Assembly (NCBI GenBank): GCA_036518915.1
Contig: DATDME010000026.1
Coordinates: forward strand, 1 to 9,830
DNA: 9,830 nucleotides
Direction: 5' to 3'
From: GCA-016699105 sp036518915
GTDB taxonomy: Bacteria; Patescibacteriota; Saccharimonadia; UBA4664
Part shown: positions 1 to 7,625 of the stretch, piece by piece
Position numbering within the stretch: position 1 is the stretch's first letter
How the letters are laid out: each line of letters starts with the position of its first letter
Program-made: the position numbers and the translations under genes
Notes under the pieces: model-generated
What the model was told of the DNA's origin: nothing
Database searches by the model: none
The model's input: the letters and a program-made list of their open reading frames with translations, nothing else

Positions 1-44
1 TTAGCTGGTTTAGATTTGTTATTCTTGGACTGGGTAGAATACAT
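1..44 (-). CDS. 5' end of an unknown gene (partial, runs off the window)
   Basis: Only the first 14 codons are inside the window: MYSTQSKNNKSKPA. The start is supported by a strong Shine-Dalgarno AAGGAG (positions 51-56, minus strand) 6 nt before the ATG at 44-42. The visible N-terminus is polar and rich in Lys, Asn and Ser, without a signal peptide or membrane segment so far. A weak TACAAT box at 65-70 could be a -10 element, but no good -35 lies at the right distance. The gene reads in the same direction as the stress-protein gene upstream and is separated from it by a terminator hairpin, so it is probably transcribed on its own. Product unknown. Confidence 0.55.
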   Translation of the reverse strand, partial: MYSTQSKNNKSKPA

Positions 45-111
45 TGTTAGCTCCTTCAAGCTTCATTGTACCTACCCGCTTTTTGCACTAATTTTGAACT
101 AATTATTATGC

Positions 112-135
112 AAGCTTACACACTGAAAGCTTACA
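112..135. repeat. Tandem 9-bp direct repeat AAGCTTACA upstream of the partial gene
   Basis: AAGCTTACA occurs at 112-120 and again at 127-135, a period of 15 bp. A third AAGCTT core lies at 58-63 beside the ribosome binding site of the gene starting at 44. This spaced arrangement in an intergenic region resembles a direct-repeat regulator site, but no factor is recognised and chance cannot be excluded. Confidence 0.3.
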
Positions 136-179
136 GTACCCATATCAGCGGCTGTCTGGCTCGAAATTCCGGGTACAAC

Positions 180-205
180 AAAACAGGCCCGGTCAGACCT
201 GTTTT
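180..205 (-). terminator. Rho-independent-type terminator after the KGG stress-protein gene
   Basis: AAAACAGG at 180-187 pairs with CCTGTTTT at 198-205 across a 10-nt loop. Read on the minus strand, the hairpin ends in a GTTTTGTT tract, about 40 nt after the stress-gene stop codon. The flanking A and T tracts would also make it work on the plus strand. Confidence 0.65.
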
Positions 206-243
206 GCAGCGAAGTGAGGTGAAGTTAGTAGTGGGCCGAACCT

Positions 244-522
244 TTACGCGGCCTTGCGGTCGTCCTGGTCGTCCTTGGAGTTGTCACGGTTGCGGGCTTC
301 GCCACCGTGACGCCCCGCGGCCTGGACGTCTTCCTTCGACCGGTTGGCAAAGTTGCCCGGGTTGTTTTCCTTGCCCTGGTGGCTGCCGATCTCAGAGTAG
401 AACTCTGGACCCCGCTCCTTGAGTACCTTCTCGCCGCCGAGCTTGCCGGCTTCTGAGGCGCTCATTTTCTGGTCATTGTTGTGTGACTGGGTCTTCTTGT
501 CTTTCTCATCCGATGTGGCCAT
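244..522 (-). CDS. KGG/Con-10-type general stress protein, 92 aa
   Basis: Small, very hydrophilic protein of the KGG-repeat stress family (the GsiB/Con-10 type, Pfam KGG). Three copies of the glycine motif are visible: AGKLGG at residues 25-30, IGSHQG at 45-50 and AGRHGG at 69-74, separated by charged stretches such as ERGPEFYSE. Members are typically induced by desiccation, starvation or general stress and are thought to be largely disordered, cytoplasmic, hydrophilin-like protectants. The ATG at 522 is chosen over a longer in-frame start because GGGAG (531-535) lies 7 nt upstream and because the residues before it do not fit the family. The N-terminal 20 residues and the C-terminus (NSKDDQDDRKAA) are highly charged. 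It has its own 3' terminator. No convincing promoter was found in the 120 nt upstream. Family assignment is fairly secure; the exact role is inferred. Confidence 0.85.
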   Translation of the reverse strand: MATSDEKDKKTQSHNNDQKMSASEAGKLGGEKVLKERGPEFYSEIGSHQGKENNPGNFANRSKEDVQAAGRHGGEARNRDNSKDDQDDRKAA

Positions 523-599
523 GTATGTACTCCCGTTAATACCCAGCCATCGTAGCACTGCTTGTTAGGCCTGTTATCGAGTGATGTTACGATTTTCCG

Positions 600-612
600 C
601 GCTATAATAGCG
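600..612. other. 13-bp palindrome CGCTATAATAGCG
   Basis: A perfect inverted repeat, CGCTAT-A-ATAGCG, lies in the gap between the stress gene and the membrane-protein gene. On the minus strand it contains TATTAT, a possible -10 element for the stress gene, but no matching -35 is visible (GATGAT at 17 bp). It could be an operator over a promoter or a short hairpin after the uvrA operon. Confidence 0.3.
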
Positions 613-648
613 GACTGCTTCAGAACATCATCTCAACCGGATACCAGG

Positions 649-1113
649 TTAACGCACGGGCGCGGTACCAATTTGGCCCTGTAAAGGCACCGAAGGCACA
701 TAACCCGGCTGAAGCGCAGTAACCCCGGCCGCGGCCTGGTAACTGGCCGAGGCCAATGTGCTATTGATGGCGGTAGCGCTGTTTTGCAGCTGCGTGGCCG
801 TGAGGGGCGCCACACTCAGGCTGGCCTGAGCCACTGGCGCGCCGGGCACGGCCGGGGGCGCAGCCGGTATGAGTAGCTGGGCGAAGGCCACCCCAAAAGC
901 CATCATGGCGGCCGCCCAAATGACGGCCAGGCCTAGGCGTGCCCAGTTCTGCCCTGGCCGCGCTGCCGACTGTTCCGAGACCGGCAGGGTGGGCGTGAGA
1001 GCCAAAGTTGGCTGAAACGGGACCGCCATCAGGCCCTCGCCAAATACTGGCGGCTGGTTACGGCGGCTTTTGGGTGCGGGCTTGGGTTTGGCGGGCGCAG
1101 ACATGCGGTTCAT
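649..1113 (-). CDS. Unknown single-span membrane protein downstream of uvrA, 154 aa
   Basis: No family recognised. The N-terminal ~55 residues are Pro/Lys-rich and cytoplasmic in character (APAKPKPAPKSRRNQPP). One clear hydrophobic span follows at about residues 59-81 (LGLAVIWAAAMMAFGVAF). The ~70-residue tail is Ala/Pro/Ser/Thr/Gln-rich and poor in charge, probably outside the membrane. Start choice: ATG at 1113 has GGAGG 9 nt upstream; ATG at 1104 has AAGGAG 9 nt upstream and is an equal alternative; an outer GTG at 1122 sits too close to GGAGG. It begins 24 nt after the uvrA stop codon with no terminator between, so it is probably cotranscribed with uvrA. Low-complexity composition makes homology hard to detect. 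A link to DNA repair is not implied by the sequence. Confidence 0.7.
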   Translation of the reverse strand: MNRMSAPAKPKPAPKSRRNQPPVFGEGLMAVPFQPTLALTPTLPVSEQSAARPGQNWARLGLAVIWAAAMMAFGVAFAQLLIPAAPPAVPGAPVAQASLSVAPLTATQLQNSATAINSTLASASYQAAAGVTALQPGYVPSVPLQGQIGTAPVR

Positions 1114-1137
1114 CTCCTTCACCCTCCAGTTAGCGGG

Positions 1138-4002
<2,865 letters not shown>

Positions 4003-4056
4003 CGGCTCTCCTACCCTCTCCACGGCCAGCCAGATGACCGGGTGTTACGGGTAGTT

Positions 4057-4085
4057 ATTCTACACGCAAATGTGAGGTATATCAA
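4057..4085 (-). promoter_or_regulatory. uvrA promoter, TTGATA-N17-TAGAAT
   Basis: On the minus strand, TTGATA (4080-4085) and TAGAAT (4057-4062) are separated by exactly 17 bp, close to the sigma-70 consensus. Transcription would start near 4050, leaving a leader of about 48 nt before the uvrA ATG. No LexA-type box (GAAC-N4-GTTC) is seen over it. Confidence 0.75.
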
Positions 4086-4120
4086 TGTCTAGAGCGGCAT
4101 ATAATGCTTACGCGAGGCGG

Positions 4121-4387
4121 CTAGGCGCGCTGTCGCACGGCGTGTTTAAGTTTGCCCAATTCGCCATAGACATCTTCAAACGCCGGTTCAAGGATATCGC
4201 CCCAAAATGCCATGAGGCGCTCGTCGATAATTTCGGGGACCGTATCAGAAATAATATTCATCACGATGCCCGGAACCTGCTCCTGAATGGACTCATCAAC
4301 CAGTCGCTTGGTGTGCGCCCGTTCGTTGACGAGGGCTGCTTCCAAAATTCCTTTGATGTCGTCCAGCCTAAAATCGACGTTCGCCAT
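4121..4387 (-). CDS. Unknown 88-aa helical protein
   Basis: No family recognised. The sequence looks almost wholly alpha-helical and amphipathic, with alternating acidic and hydrophobic residues (LDDIKGILEAAL, VPEIIDERLMAFWGDIL, FEDVYGELGKL) and a basic C-terminus (KHAVRQRA). There is no signal peptide, membrane span or Cys. Heptad-like spacing of Leu/Ile suggests a short coiled coil or a helical-bundle subunit. The ATG at 4387 is chosen because AAAGG lies 8 nt upstream; a longer in-frame reading from about 4423 has no such site and would start inside the expected leader. It is transcribed from its own promoter at 4434-4462. No terminator is obvious before the uvrA promoter, so some read-through into uvrA is possible. 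Function unknown. Confidence 0.7.
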   Translation of the reverse strand: MANVDFRLDDIKGILEAALVNERAHTKRLVDESIQEQVPGIVMNIISDTVPEIIDERLMAFWGDILEPAFEDVYGELGKLKHAVRQRA

Positions 4388-4433
4388 GTCCATGCCCTTT
4401 GTTACTCTCAGTATATCTGCCAACTACAGATTC

Positions 4434-4462
4434 ATAATAGCGAACATTTGCCGAACGTTCAA
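4434..4462 (-). promoter_or_regulatory. Promoter TTGAAC-N17-TATTAT with overlapping GAACGTTC palindrome
   Basis: Minus-strand -35 TTGAAC (4457-4462) and -10 TATTAT (4434-4439) have a 17-bp spacer. Transcription would start near 4427, about 40 nt before the ATG at 4387. The palindrome GAACGTTC (4453-4460) overlaps the -35, and CGAAC is repeated on the plus strand at 4441-4445 and 4452-4456, so a repressor site is plausible. Confidence 0.7.
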
Positions 4463-4491
4463 GTGCCCAAATGCTTGTTATAAATGGGAAA

Positions 4492-4534
4492 GCGCCCTCC
4501 CGGCTCAGCTGGCTGCTGAGTATCGGGAAGGCGC
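4492..4534 (-). terminator. Long GC-rich hairpin, probable terminator of the whiB transcript
   Basis: Three stacked helices form one long stem: GCGCC/GGCGC (4492-4496 with 4530-4534), TCCCG/CGGGA (4498-4502 with 4524-4528) and CTCAGC/GCTGAG (4504-4509 with 4515-4520), with a 5-nt loop. On the minus strand it is followed by TTTCCCATTTAT, a poor but present T-rich tail. It lies about 140 nt after the whiB stop codon and could end that transcript or serve as a structured RNA. Confidence 0.55.
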
Positions 4535-4557
4535 ATCCGCGAAGAGCGCCGTGTAGG

Positions 4558-4571
4558 CCGGCGTCCGCCGG
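4558..4571. other. Short CCGGCG hairpin between whiB and the long stem
   Basis: CCGGCG and CGCCGG are separated by only 2 nt, giving a compact GC-rich inverted repeat. It sits between the 8-bp stem at 4621-4641 and the long stem at 4492-4534. The heptamer GTGACGG is repeated directly at 4571-4577 and 4598-4604. The three hairpins together look like a structured 3' region or a small RNA. Confidence 0.35.
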
Positions 4572-4620
4572 TGACGGCATCCTTGCCCCCTTAGGACGTG
4601 ACGGATAGTTTGCGCATGGT

Positions 4621-4641
4621 CGCTAATCTGGATGATTAGCG
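4621..4641. other. Perfect 8-bp hairpin downstream of whiB
   Basis: CGCTAATC (4621-4628) pairs perfectly with GATTAGCG (4634-4641) over a 5-nt loop. On the plus strand it is followed by CTGTTTGTT, a terminator-like tail; on the minus strand no T tract follows. It lies 33 nt after the whiB stop codon and may protect the transcript end or stop antisense transcription. Confidence 0.45.
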
Positions 4642-4674
4642 CTGTTTGTTGGCGGGGGCCTCAGCCGGTTTGGT

Positions 4675-4923
4675 TTAGCCGGCGCGGCGCGCCCGGGCGT
4701 TGCTGCGCTTGAGCGCGCGCCGCTCGTCCTCGGAGAGCCCGCCCCAGACGCCGGCGTCCTGACTGGTCTCGAGTGCCCACGCGAGGCACTTCTCGAGAAC
4801 TCTGCAGTTCCGGCAGACGACCTTGGCCTCCTCGATCTGCAGCAGTGCGGCACCCGTGTTCCCGATCGGGAAGAACAGCTCCGGGTCCTCGTCGAGGCAT
4901 GCTGCCCGATGACGCCAGTCCAC
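4675..4923 (-). CDS. WhiB-family iron-sulfur transcription regulator (WhiB1/WblE type), 82 aa
   Basis: Clear WhiB-like protein. Four cysteines at residues 9, 37, 40 and 46 (C-x27-C-x2-C-x5-C) match the [4Fe-4S] ligands of the family. The glycine turn GVWGG is at 58-62 and a basic DNA-binding tail follows (RRALKRSNARARRAG). The opening VDWRHRAACLDEDPELFFPIGN and the short length point to the WhiB1/WblE subgroup, which binds region 4 of the principal sigma factor and controls transcription as a redox- or NO-sensitive factor. The GTG at 4923 is preferred because AAGGAG (4932-4937) lies 8 nt upstream and family members start MDWRH; an in-frame ATG at 4968 would add 15 atypical residues. By hand count about 10 of 82 sense codons end in A or T, far fewer than in uvrA. 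Its promoter is at 4986-5014. The family is essentially actinobacterial, so acquisition from an actinobacterium or its phage is inferred. Confidence 0.93.
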   Translation of the reverse strand: MDWRHRAACLDEDPELFFPIGNTGAALLQIEEAKVVCRNCRVLEKCLAWALETSQDAGVWGGLSEDERRALKRSNARARRAG

Positions 4924-4985
4924 TGGAATCACTCCTTCTCGTACGTCAGGGTTTGGTTTACTCCGCATAACTTCGCGGTTGACAT

Positions 4986-5014
4986 ATTATACCAGAAAAC
5001 TTATTAGATTACAA
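4986..5014 (-). promoter_or_regulatory. whiB promoter, TTGTAA-N17-TATAAT
   Basis: Minus-strand TTGTAA (5009-5014) and a perfect TATAAT (4986-4991) have a 17-bp AT-rich spacer. Transcription would begin near 4979, giving a ~55-nt leader. The leader's 5' end can fold as CCGC-N8-GCGG (4963-4966 with 4975-4978), partly covering the upstream ATG at 4968 and favouring use of the GTG at 4923. The AT-rich promoter contrasts with the GC-rich gene it drives. Confidence 0.8.
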
Positions 5015-5060
5015 CCCCCATGACATCTTGGCATCGATTGCAGCCCTACAGACGCTTTGA

Positions 5061-5101
5061 CCCCGCCCCCACCGGGACGCGAGGTCGCAGCGGGAGCGGG
5101 G
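5061..5101 (-). terminator. GC-rich hairpin after the 48-aa gene, possible weak terminator
   Basis: CCCCGC (5061-5066) pairs with GCGGGG (5096-5101), extended by a CCC/GGG pairing after one mismatch. It lies about 30 nt after the stop codon at 5130 on the minus strand. The following bases (TCAAAGCG) are not a T tract, so efficient intrinsic termination is doubtful. Some read-through into whiB is possible. Confidence 0.35.
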
Positions 5102-5129
5102 CCTGAATGGGAGGTCCGCTCGGGGTGGC

Positions 5130-5276
5130 TCAGAAGGGACGGGCGTCCGATTCTATCCCGCCGTACGGGCCGTCGGGGTCGGGCATACCGTCGCGGCTGT
5201 AGCCGTCGGTGTCGGGCGGGCCGACCGGTTCGGTGCCGGTCTCGCCGTCAGGCGCGAATGGGCAGTTGCGGGACAT
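5130..5276 (-). CDS. Small acidic DG-rich protein, 48 aa, coupled to the Tat hydrolase
   Basis: Short but well-supported gene. The ATG at 5276 follows a near-perfect Shine-Dalgarno, TAAGGAGG, which overlaps the hydrolase stop codon, so translation is probably coupled. The product starts MSRNCPFAPDGETG and has a repeated Asp-Gly character (DTDGYSRDG, PDPDGPYGG). It is acidic, contains one Cys and has no signal peptide or membrane span. The D-x-D-G spacing loosely recalls calcium-binding loops such as thrombospondin type 3 repeats, but the protein is too short to assign. By hand count 7 of 48 codons end in A or T, in keeping with a GC-rich origin. It may be a partner or chaperone of the hydrolase, or unrelated. 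No homologue recognised. Confidence 0.6.
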   Translation of the reverse strand: MSRNCPFAPDGETGTEPVGPPDTDGYSRDGMPDPDGPYGGIESDARPF

Positions 5277-5285
5277 GACTCCTCC

Positions 5286-6254
5286 TTAGAGTCTGATACG
5301 GGCGAAGGCCCTTTCGAGGCCCTCCTGGACTTCCAGCGGGTAGCCGGTGTTGTCGATGTGTGGCATCCGGACGTACTCGGGCAGCTCGATCGTTGATCCG
5401 GCCGGCGCGAGCGCCCGCTGGATGCGGTGGGCGGCCACCCACTTCACCAGCCCATCGTTGCCGACGGTGGTGTCGCCGTCGACGCCGATAGAACACATGG
5501 CCACGCCAGCCTGGACGAGGCTGCTGAGCTCGTGCGGCTGCACCGGCTGGTATCCGACAAGTCCCAGCAGCCCAACGAGGTAGCGGACCTGGTCGACATA
5601 GCACGACAGGAAGCTGTCGTGCATCGCAGCTTCGCCGGCCTTCACCAGTTTGGGATCGGCGCCCGCTCCCAAGTTGCCCAGATCGTGCACCGGGAACCGG
5701 CCGAAGACGAATGGCGAGAGCAGGTTGAGCAGGGGCCCCGGCCGCAACAAGTACGACAGGTAGGCCCAGTATCCCGGTACGAGCGTGTCGACGCCATCCG
5801 GAGCATCGTGCGTGATAAGCCGGATGTTGAACCGGTTACGCTGGTTGGCGTTGGTCCGGGCGAAGTCGATACCGACGCAACCACCGCAAGATTGTCCGAA
5901 GACAATCAGGTCGCGATAGCCGGCTTCCCACAGCTGGTGGGCCGCCGACTGAATAACGTCGGTGACAACGAAGCGGTAGGGGTCGTAGTTGACCGCGAAG
6001 ACGTCGGCCCGAGCCACCAGCTGCGACAGCACCGGCTGGATGGTTATCGTGCCATCCGCCAGTACACCGGGGAAGTACAGCACTGCCCGGCGTTTACCGC
6101 GCAAGCTCGGATCGTTGGCGGGGTATTTTGTGAGCCGGGTGGTCGTATTCCAATGGGCTACGGTGTTGGCGGCATAGTCGCCGGCCAACAGGTACGCTAG
6201 ACCACCCCAACCGGCGCCCTTCAGGAGCGCGCGGCGGGAAACTGGTGTGGCCAA
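5286..6254 (-). CDS. Alpha/beta hydrolase with twin-arginine (Tat) signal, 322 aa
   Basis: Predicted exported serine esterase or lipase-like enzyme. The N-terminus VSRRALLKGAGWGGLAYLLAG (residues 5-25) is a textbook Tat signal (SRRxLLK plus a hydrophobic segment). The nucleophile elbow is FGQSCGG, with Ser122. A likely catalytic acid is in VDGDTTVGND (Asp261 or Asp267), and His299 in RMPHIDN completes the triad. FPGVLADG near 61-68 resembles an oxyanion-hole loop. The substrate is unknown. The in-frame start is TTG at 6254: CTG and TGG precede it and then a stop, so no ATG is available. A well-placed AAGGG-N5-ATG at 6262 is one base out of frame. A terminator stands about 38 nt upstream and no promoter is visible between them, so expression is uncertain. 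The 48-aa gene follows directly. Fold and triad are fairly secure; Tat use depends on the host having TatABC. Confidence 0.82.
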   Translation of the reverse strand: MATPVSRRALLKGAGWGGLAYLLAGDYAANTVAHWNTTTRLTKYPANDPSLRGKRRAVLYFPGVLADGTITIQPVLSQLVARADVFAVNYDPYRFVVTDVIQSAAHQLWEAGYRDLIVFGQSCGGCVGIDFARTNANQRNRFNIRLITHDAPDGVDTLVPGYWAYLSYLLRPGPLLNLLSPFVFGRFPVHDLGNLGAGADPKLVKAGEAAMHDSFLSCYVDQVRYLVGLLGLVGYQPVQPHELSSLVQAGVAMCSIGVDGDTTVGNDGLVKWVAAHRIQRALAPAGSTIELPEYVRMPHIDNTGYPLEVQEGLERAFARIRL

Positions 6255-6292
6255 CAGCCATCACCACCCTTCATGAGAAGGAGTGAGCGGAC

Positions 6293-6330
6293 AAAAAAAC
6301 GGTCCCCGGCCTGAGTTAGGCGAGGATCGT
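6293..6330 (-). terminator. Strong intrinsic terminator after the GT4 gene at 6360-7547
   Basis: On the minus strand ACGATCCTCGCCT pairs with AGGCCGGGGACCGT across AACTC, with one mismatch and one bulge, and is followed directly by seven T residues (6293-6299). It lies about 30 nt after the glycosyltransferase stop codon and about 38 nt before the hydrolase start, separating the two transcripts. Confidence 0.85.
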
Positions 6331-6341
6331 TATACTATAAC
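6329..6341. promoter_or_regulatory. 13-bp palindrome GTTATACTATAAC beside the terminator
   Basis: A perfect inverted repeat GTTATA-C-TATAAC. On the minus strand it holds TATAGT and TATAAC, both -10-like, but the -35 position (TAGCAA at 17 bp) does not fit. If it is a promoter, its transcript would start inside the terminator hairpin. It may instead be an operator or an extension of the hairpin. Confidence 0.35.
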
Positions 6342-6359
6342 ACAATATGCAGATTTTTG

Positions 6360-7547
6360 CTACTTTCGTTCCTTGAGGTGGCTGACTAGCAGCTTCTGAT
6401 ACAACGACACCGCCCGAGCCGACATCCGACTTTGCCGGTAGTCGTTATCGGCGTCCATGACCACCCGGTGGTGGGTGCCCGCTTTTAGCTCGGCATAGAC
6501 TTTGCGCAAGCTGTCGGCCAGGGCGTTGATTGAGTCATCGGCCACCAGATAGTAGGCGTCCGGTGGGAAATCTTCGGCGATAAGTTTGTCTGATAATATA
6601 GACGGCGTGCCAAGCATGGCGGCTTCAAGCACCGTCATGCCTTGCGTTTCAAAGCCAATCGAGGTTTGAACGAGCGCATCGGCCGAAGCGATCGCGGTCA
6701 TGACGTCTTGGTAGGACTTATGCCCGTTGAAGTGAACGCGGCCTTGCAAATGATGCCGCGCGACAAATTGCCGGCCCGGCTGAAGCAGCGCTCCGGTGCC
6801 AAAAATCTCGTATCGGGCCGGCACATCGGCGGCGGCAATGGCCGCCAAAAGCTCCATGAAGCGTTTTTCTTGACTCAGCCGACCCAGCCAAATAAAGGTT
6901 GGCTCCGGCGCAGGGGTGCGAGTAACGCTCGCTAGCACATCGTCATCAATGCCGTTCGACATCACCTCGACCGGCTGCCGCACGCCATGTTCCTGCAAAC
7001 TGCGCGCGAAATGTTTGCTGGGGGTGAGCACCAGGTCGGCGTGGGCAGCTAAGTTGCGCACTTGGGTCCAGGCGTCGGTCCAGGCGCCGGCCCGAGCCGG
7101 CCCGAGCATATAGGCCGAAGAGGCGGCAAGCCCACAATTGAGCAGGCCGCCGAGCACCGGACCCAACAGCTTGGCCGCGGTAAAGGCGACGTTGGTATGA
7201 TAGGTGATGACAGTTGGCAGATTATGCCGCTTCGCAAAGGCGAAACCGAGGATGGCCGCCCAATAATCAGCCTGGATGTGAACAATGTCAATGGGCGGCA
7301 GTTGGGCGAATTGGGCGTCCAAAGCTTTCAGCTTACGCTTGGTGGGAATATACATCCGGTATTCGCCCTGAAGATGCCATGAGGGCACCCTAATGTGCGC
7401 GGGACTTGGCTGATCGGCCTTGGTCGCTGGACAACACAACGTGACGGTATGGCCCAAGCGCTCCAGATACTTCTTCTGCAATTGGACCGAGTTTTGCAAG
7501 CCACCAAGGGTGGTCTCGGGCTGGTCAAGAAAGATGGCTATATGCAT
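6360..7547 (-). CDS. GT4-family glycosyltransferase, 395 aa
   Basis: Complete retaining glycosyltransferase with the GT-B fold. The N-terminal acceptor domain begins MHIAIFLDQPETTLGGLQNS with the glycine loop GGLQ at 15-18, and His117 sits in TYHTN. The C-terminal donor domain carries SNGI at 197-200, LGRLSQEK at 221-228 and the E-x7-E nucleotide-sugar motif at Glu300 and Glu308 (FETQGMTVLEAA). Similar enzymes add glucose, mannose or other hexoses to diacylglycerol, phosphatidylinositol or surface glycans; the donor and acceptor cannot be read here. It is probably cytoplasmic and membrane-associated. The ATG at 7547 has no Shine-Dalgarno but matches the family start. It has its own -10 box (7578-7583), with a leader of about 24 nt, and a strong terminator downstream. 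It is likely part of envelope glycolipid synthesis together with the glycosyltransferase at 8865. Confidence 0.92.
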   Translation of the reverse strand: MHIAIFLDQPETTLGGLQNSVQLQKKYLERLGHTVTLCCPATKADQPSPAHIRVPSWHLQGEYRMYIPTKRKLKALDAQFAQLPPIDIVHIQADYWAAILGFAFAKRHNLPTVITYHTNVAFTAAKLLGPVLGGLLNCGLAASSAYMLGPARAGAWTDAWTQVRNLAAHADLVLTPSKHFARSLQEHGVRQPVEVMSNGIDDDVLASVTRTPAPEPTFIWLGRLSQEKRFMELLAAIAAADVPARYEIFGTGALLQPGRQFVARHHLQGRVHFNGHKSYQDVMTAIASADALVQTSIGFETQGMTVLEAAMLGTPSILSDKLIAEDFPPDAYYLVADDSINALADSLRKVYAELKAGTHHRVVMDADNDYRQSRMSARAVSLYQKLLVSHLKERK

Positions 7548-7577
7548 GTGTCGGAAATCGCCCGCATTGTGCTTATG

Positions 7578-7583
7578 ATTATA
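7578..7583 (-). promoter_or_regulatory. -10 element TATAAT for the GT4 gene
   Basis: A perfect TATAAT on the minus strand, in the 78-nt gap between the hydrolase stop codon and the glycosyltransferase start. The -35 is weak: TTTCCC lies at 17 bp and TTGTTT at 20 bp. Transcription would start near 7571. Confidence 0.55.
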
Positions 7584-7625
7584 GCCGAAAATATTTGGTC
7601 GGGAAACAACCGCGCAAGATGAGTT

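Noticed and set aside
66..422. Plus-strand 118-aa frame
   Set aside because: It crosses the terminator and lies antisense to the KGG stress gene. Its Cys/Pro/Arg-rich product and lack of a ribosome binding site mark it as a shadow frame.
523..560. SigB-like -10 (GGGTAT) before the KGG stress gene
   Set aside because: No GTTTAA-like -35 lies 12-15 nt upstream, and SigB is not expected in this kind of genome.
4441..4462. Classical LexA/SOS box
   Set aside because: The GAAC and GTTC halves are adjacent rather than 4 nt apart, and the second CGAAC is in direct, not inverted, orientation.
4368..4580. Minus-strand 70-aa frame starting MPSPADAGLHGALRG
   Set aside because: It runs through the long hairpin, the 4434-4462 promoter and into the 88-aa gene. 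The composition looks like translated inverted repeats.
5427..6200. Plus-strand 257-aa frame
   Set aside because: It is entirely antisense to the Tat hydrolase, whose catalytic motifs are intact, and no domain is visible.
4929..6286. 12-bp inverted pair GAGAAGGAGTGA (minus 4929-4940, plus 6275-6286) as ends of a mobile element
   Set aside because: The core is a Shine-Dalgarno-like sequence, a match of this length is expected by chance in 10 kb, and no transposase or target duplication is seen.
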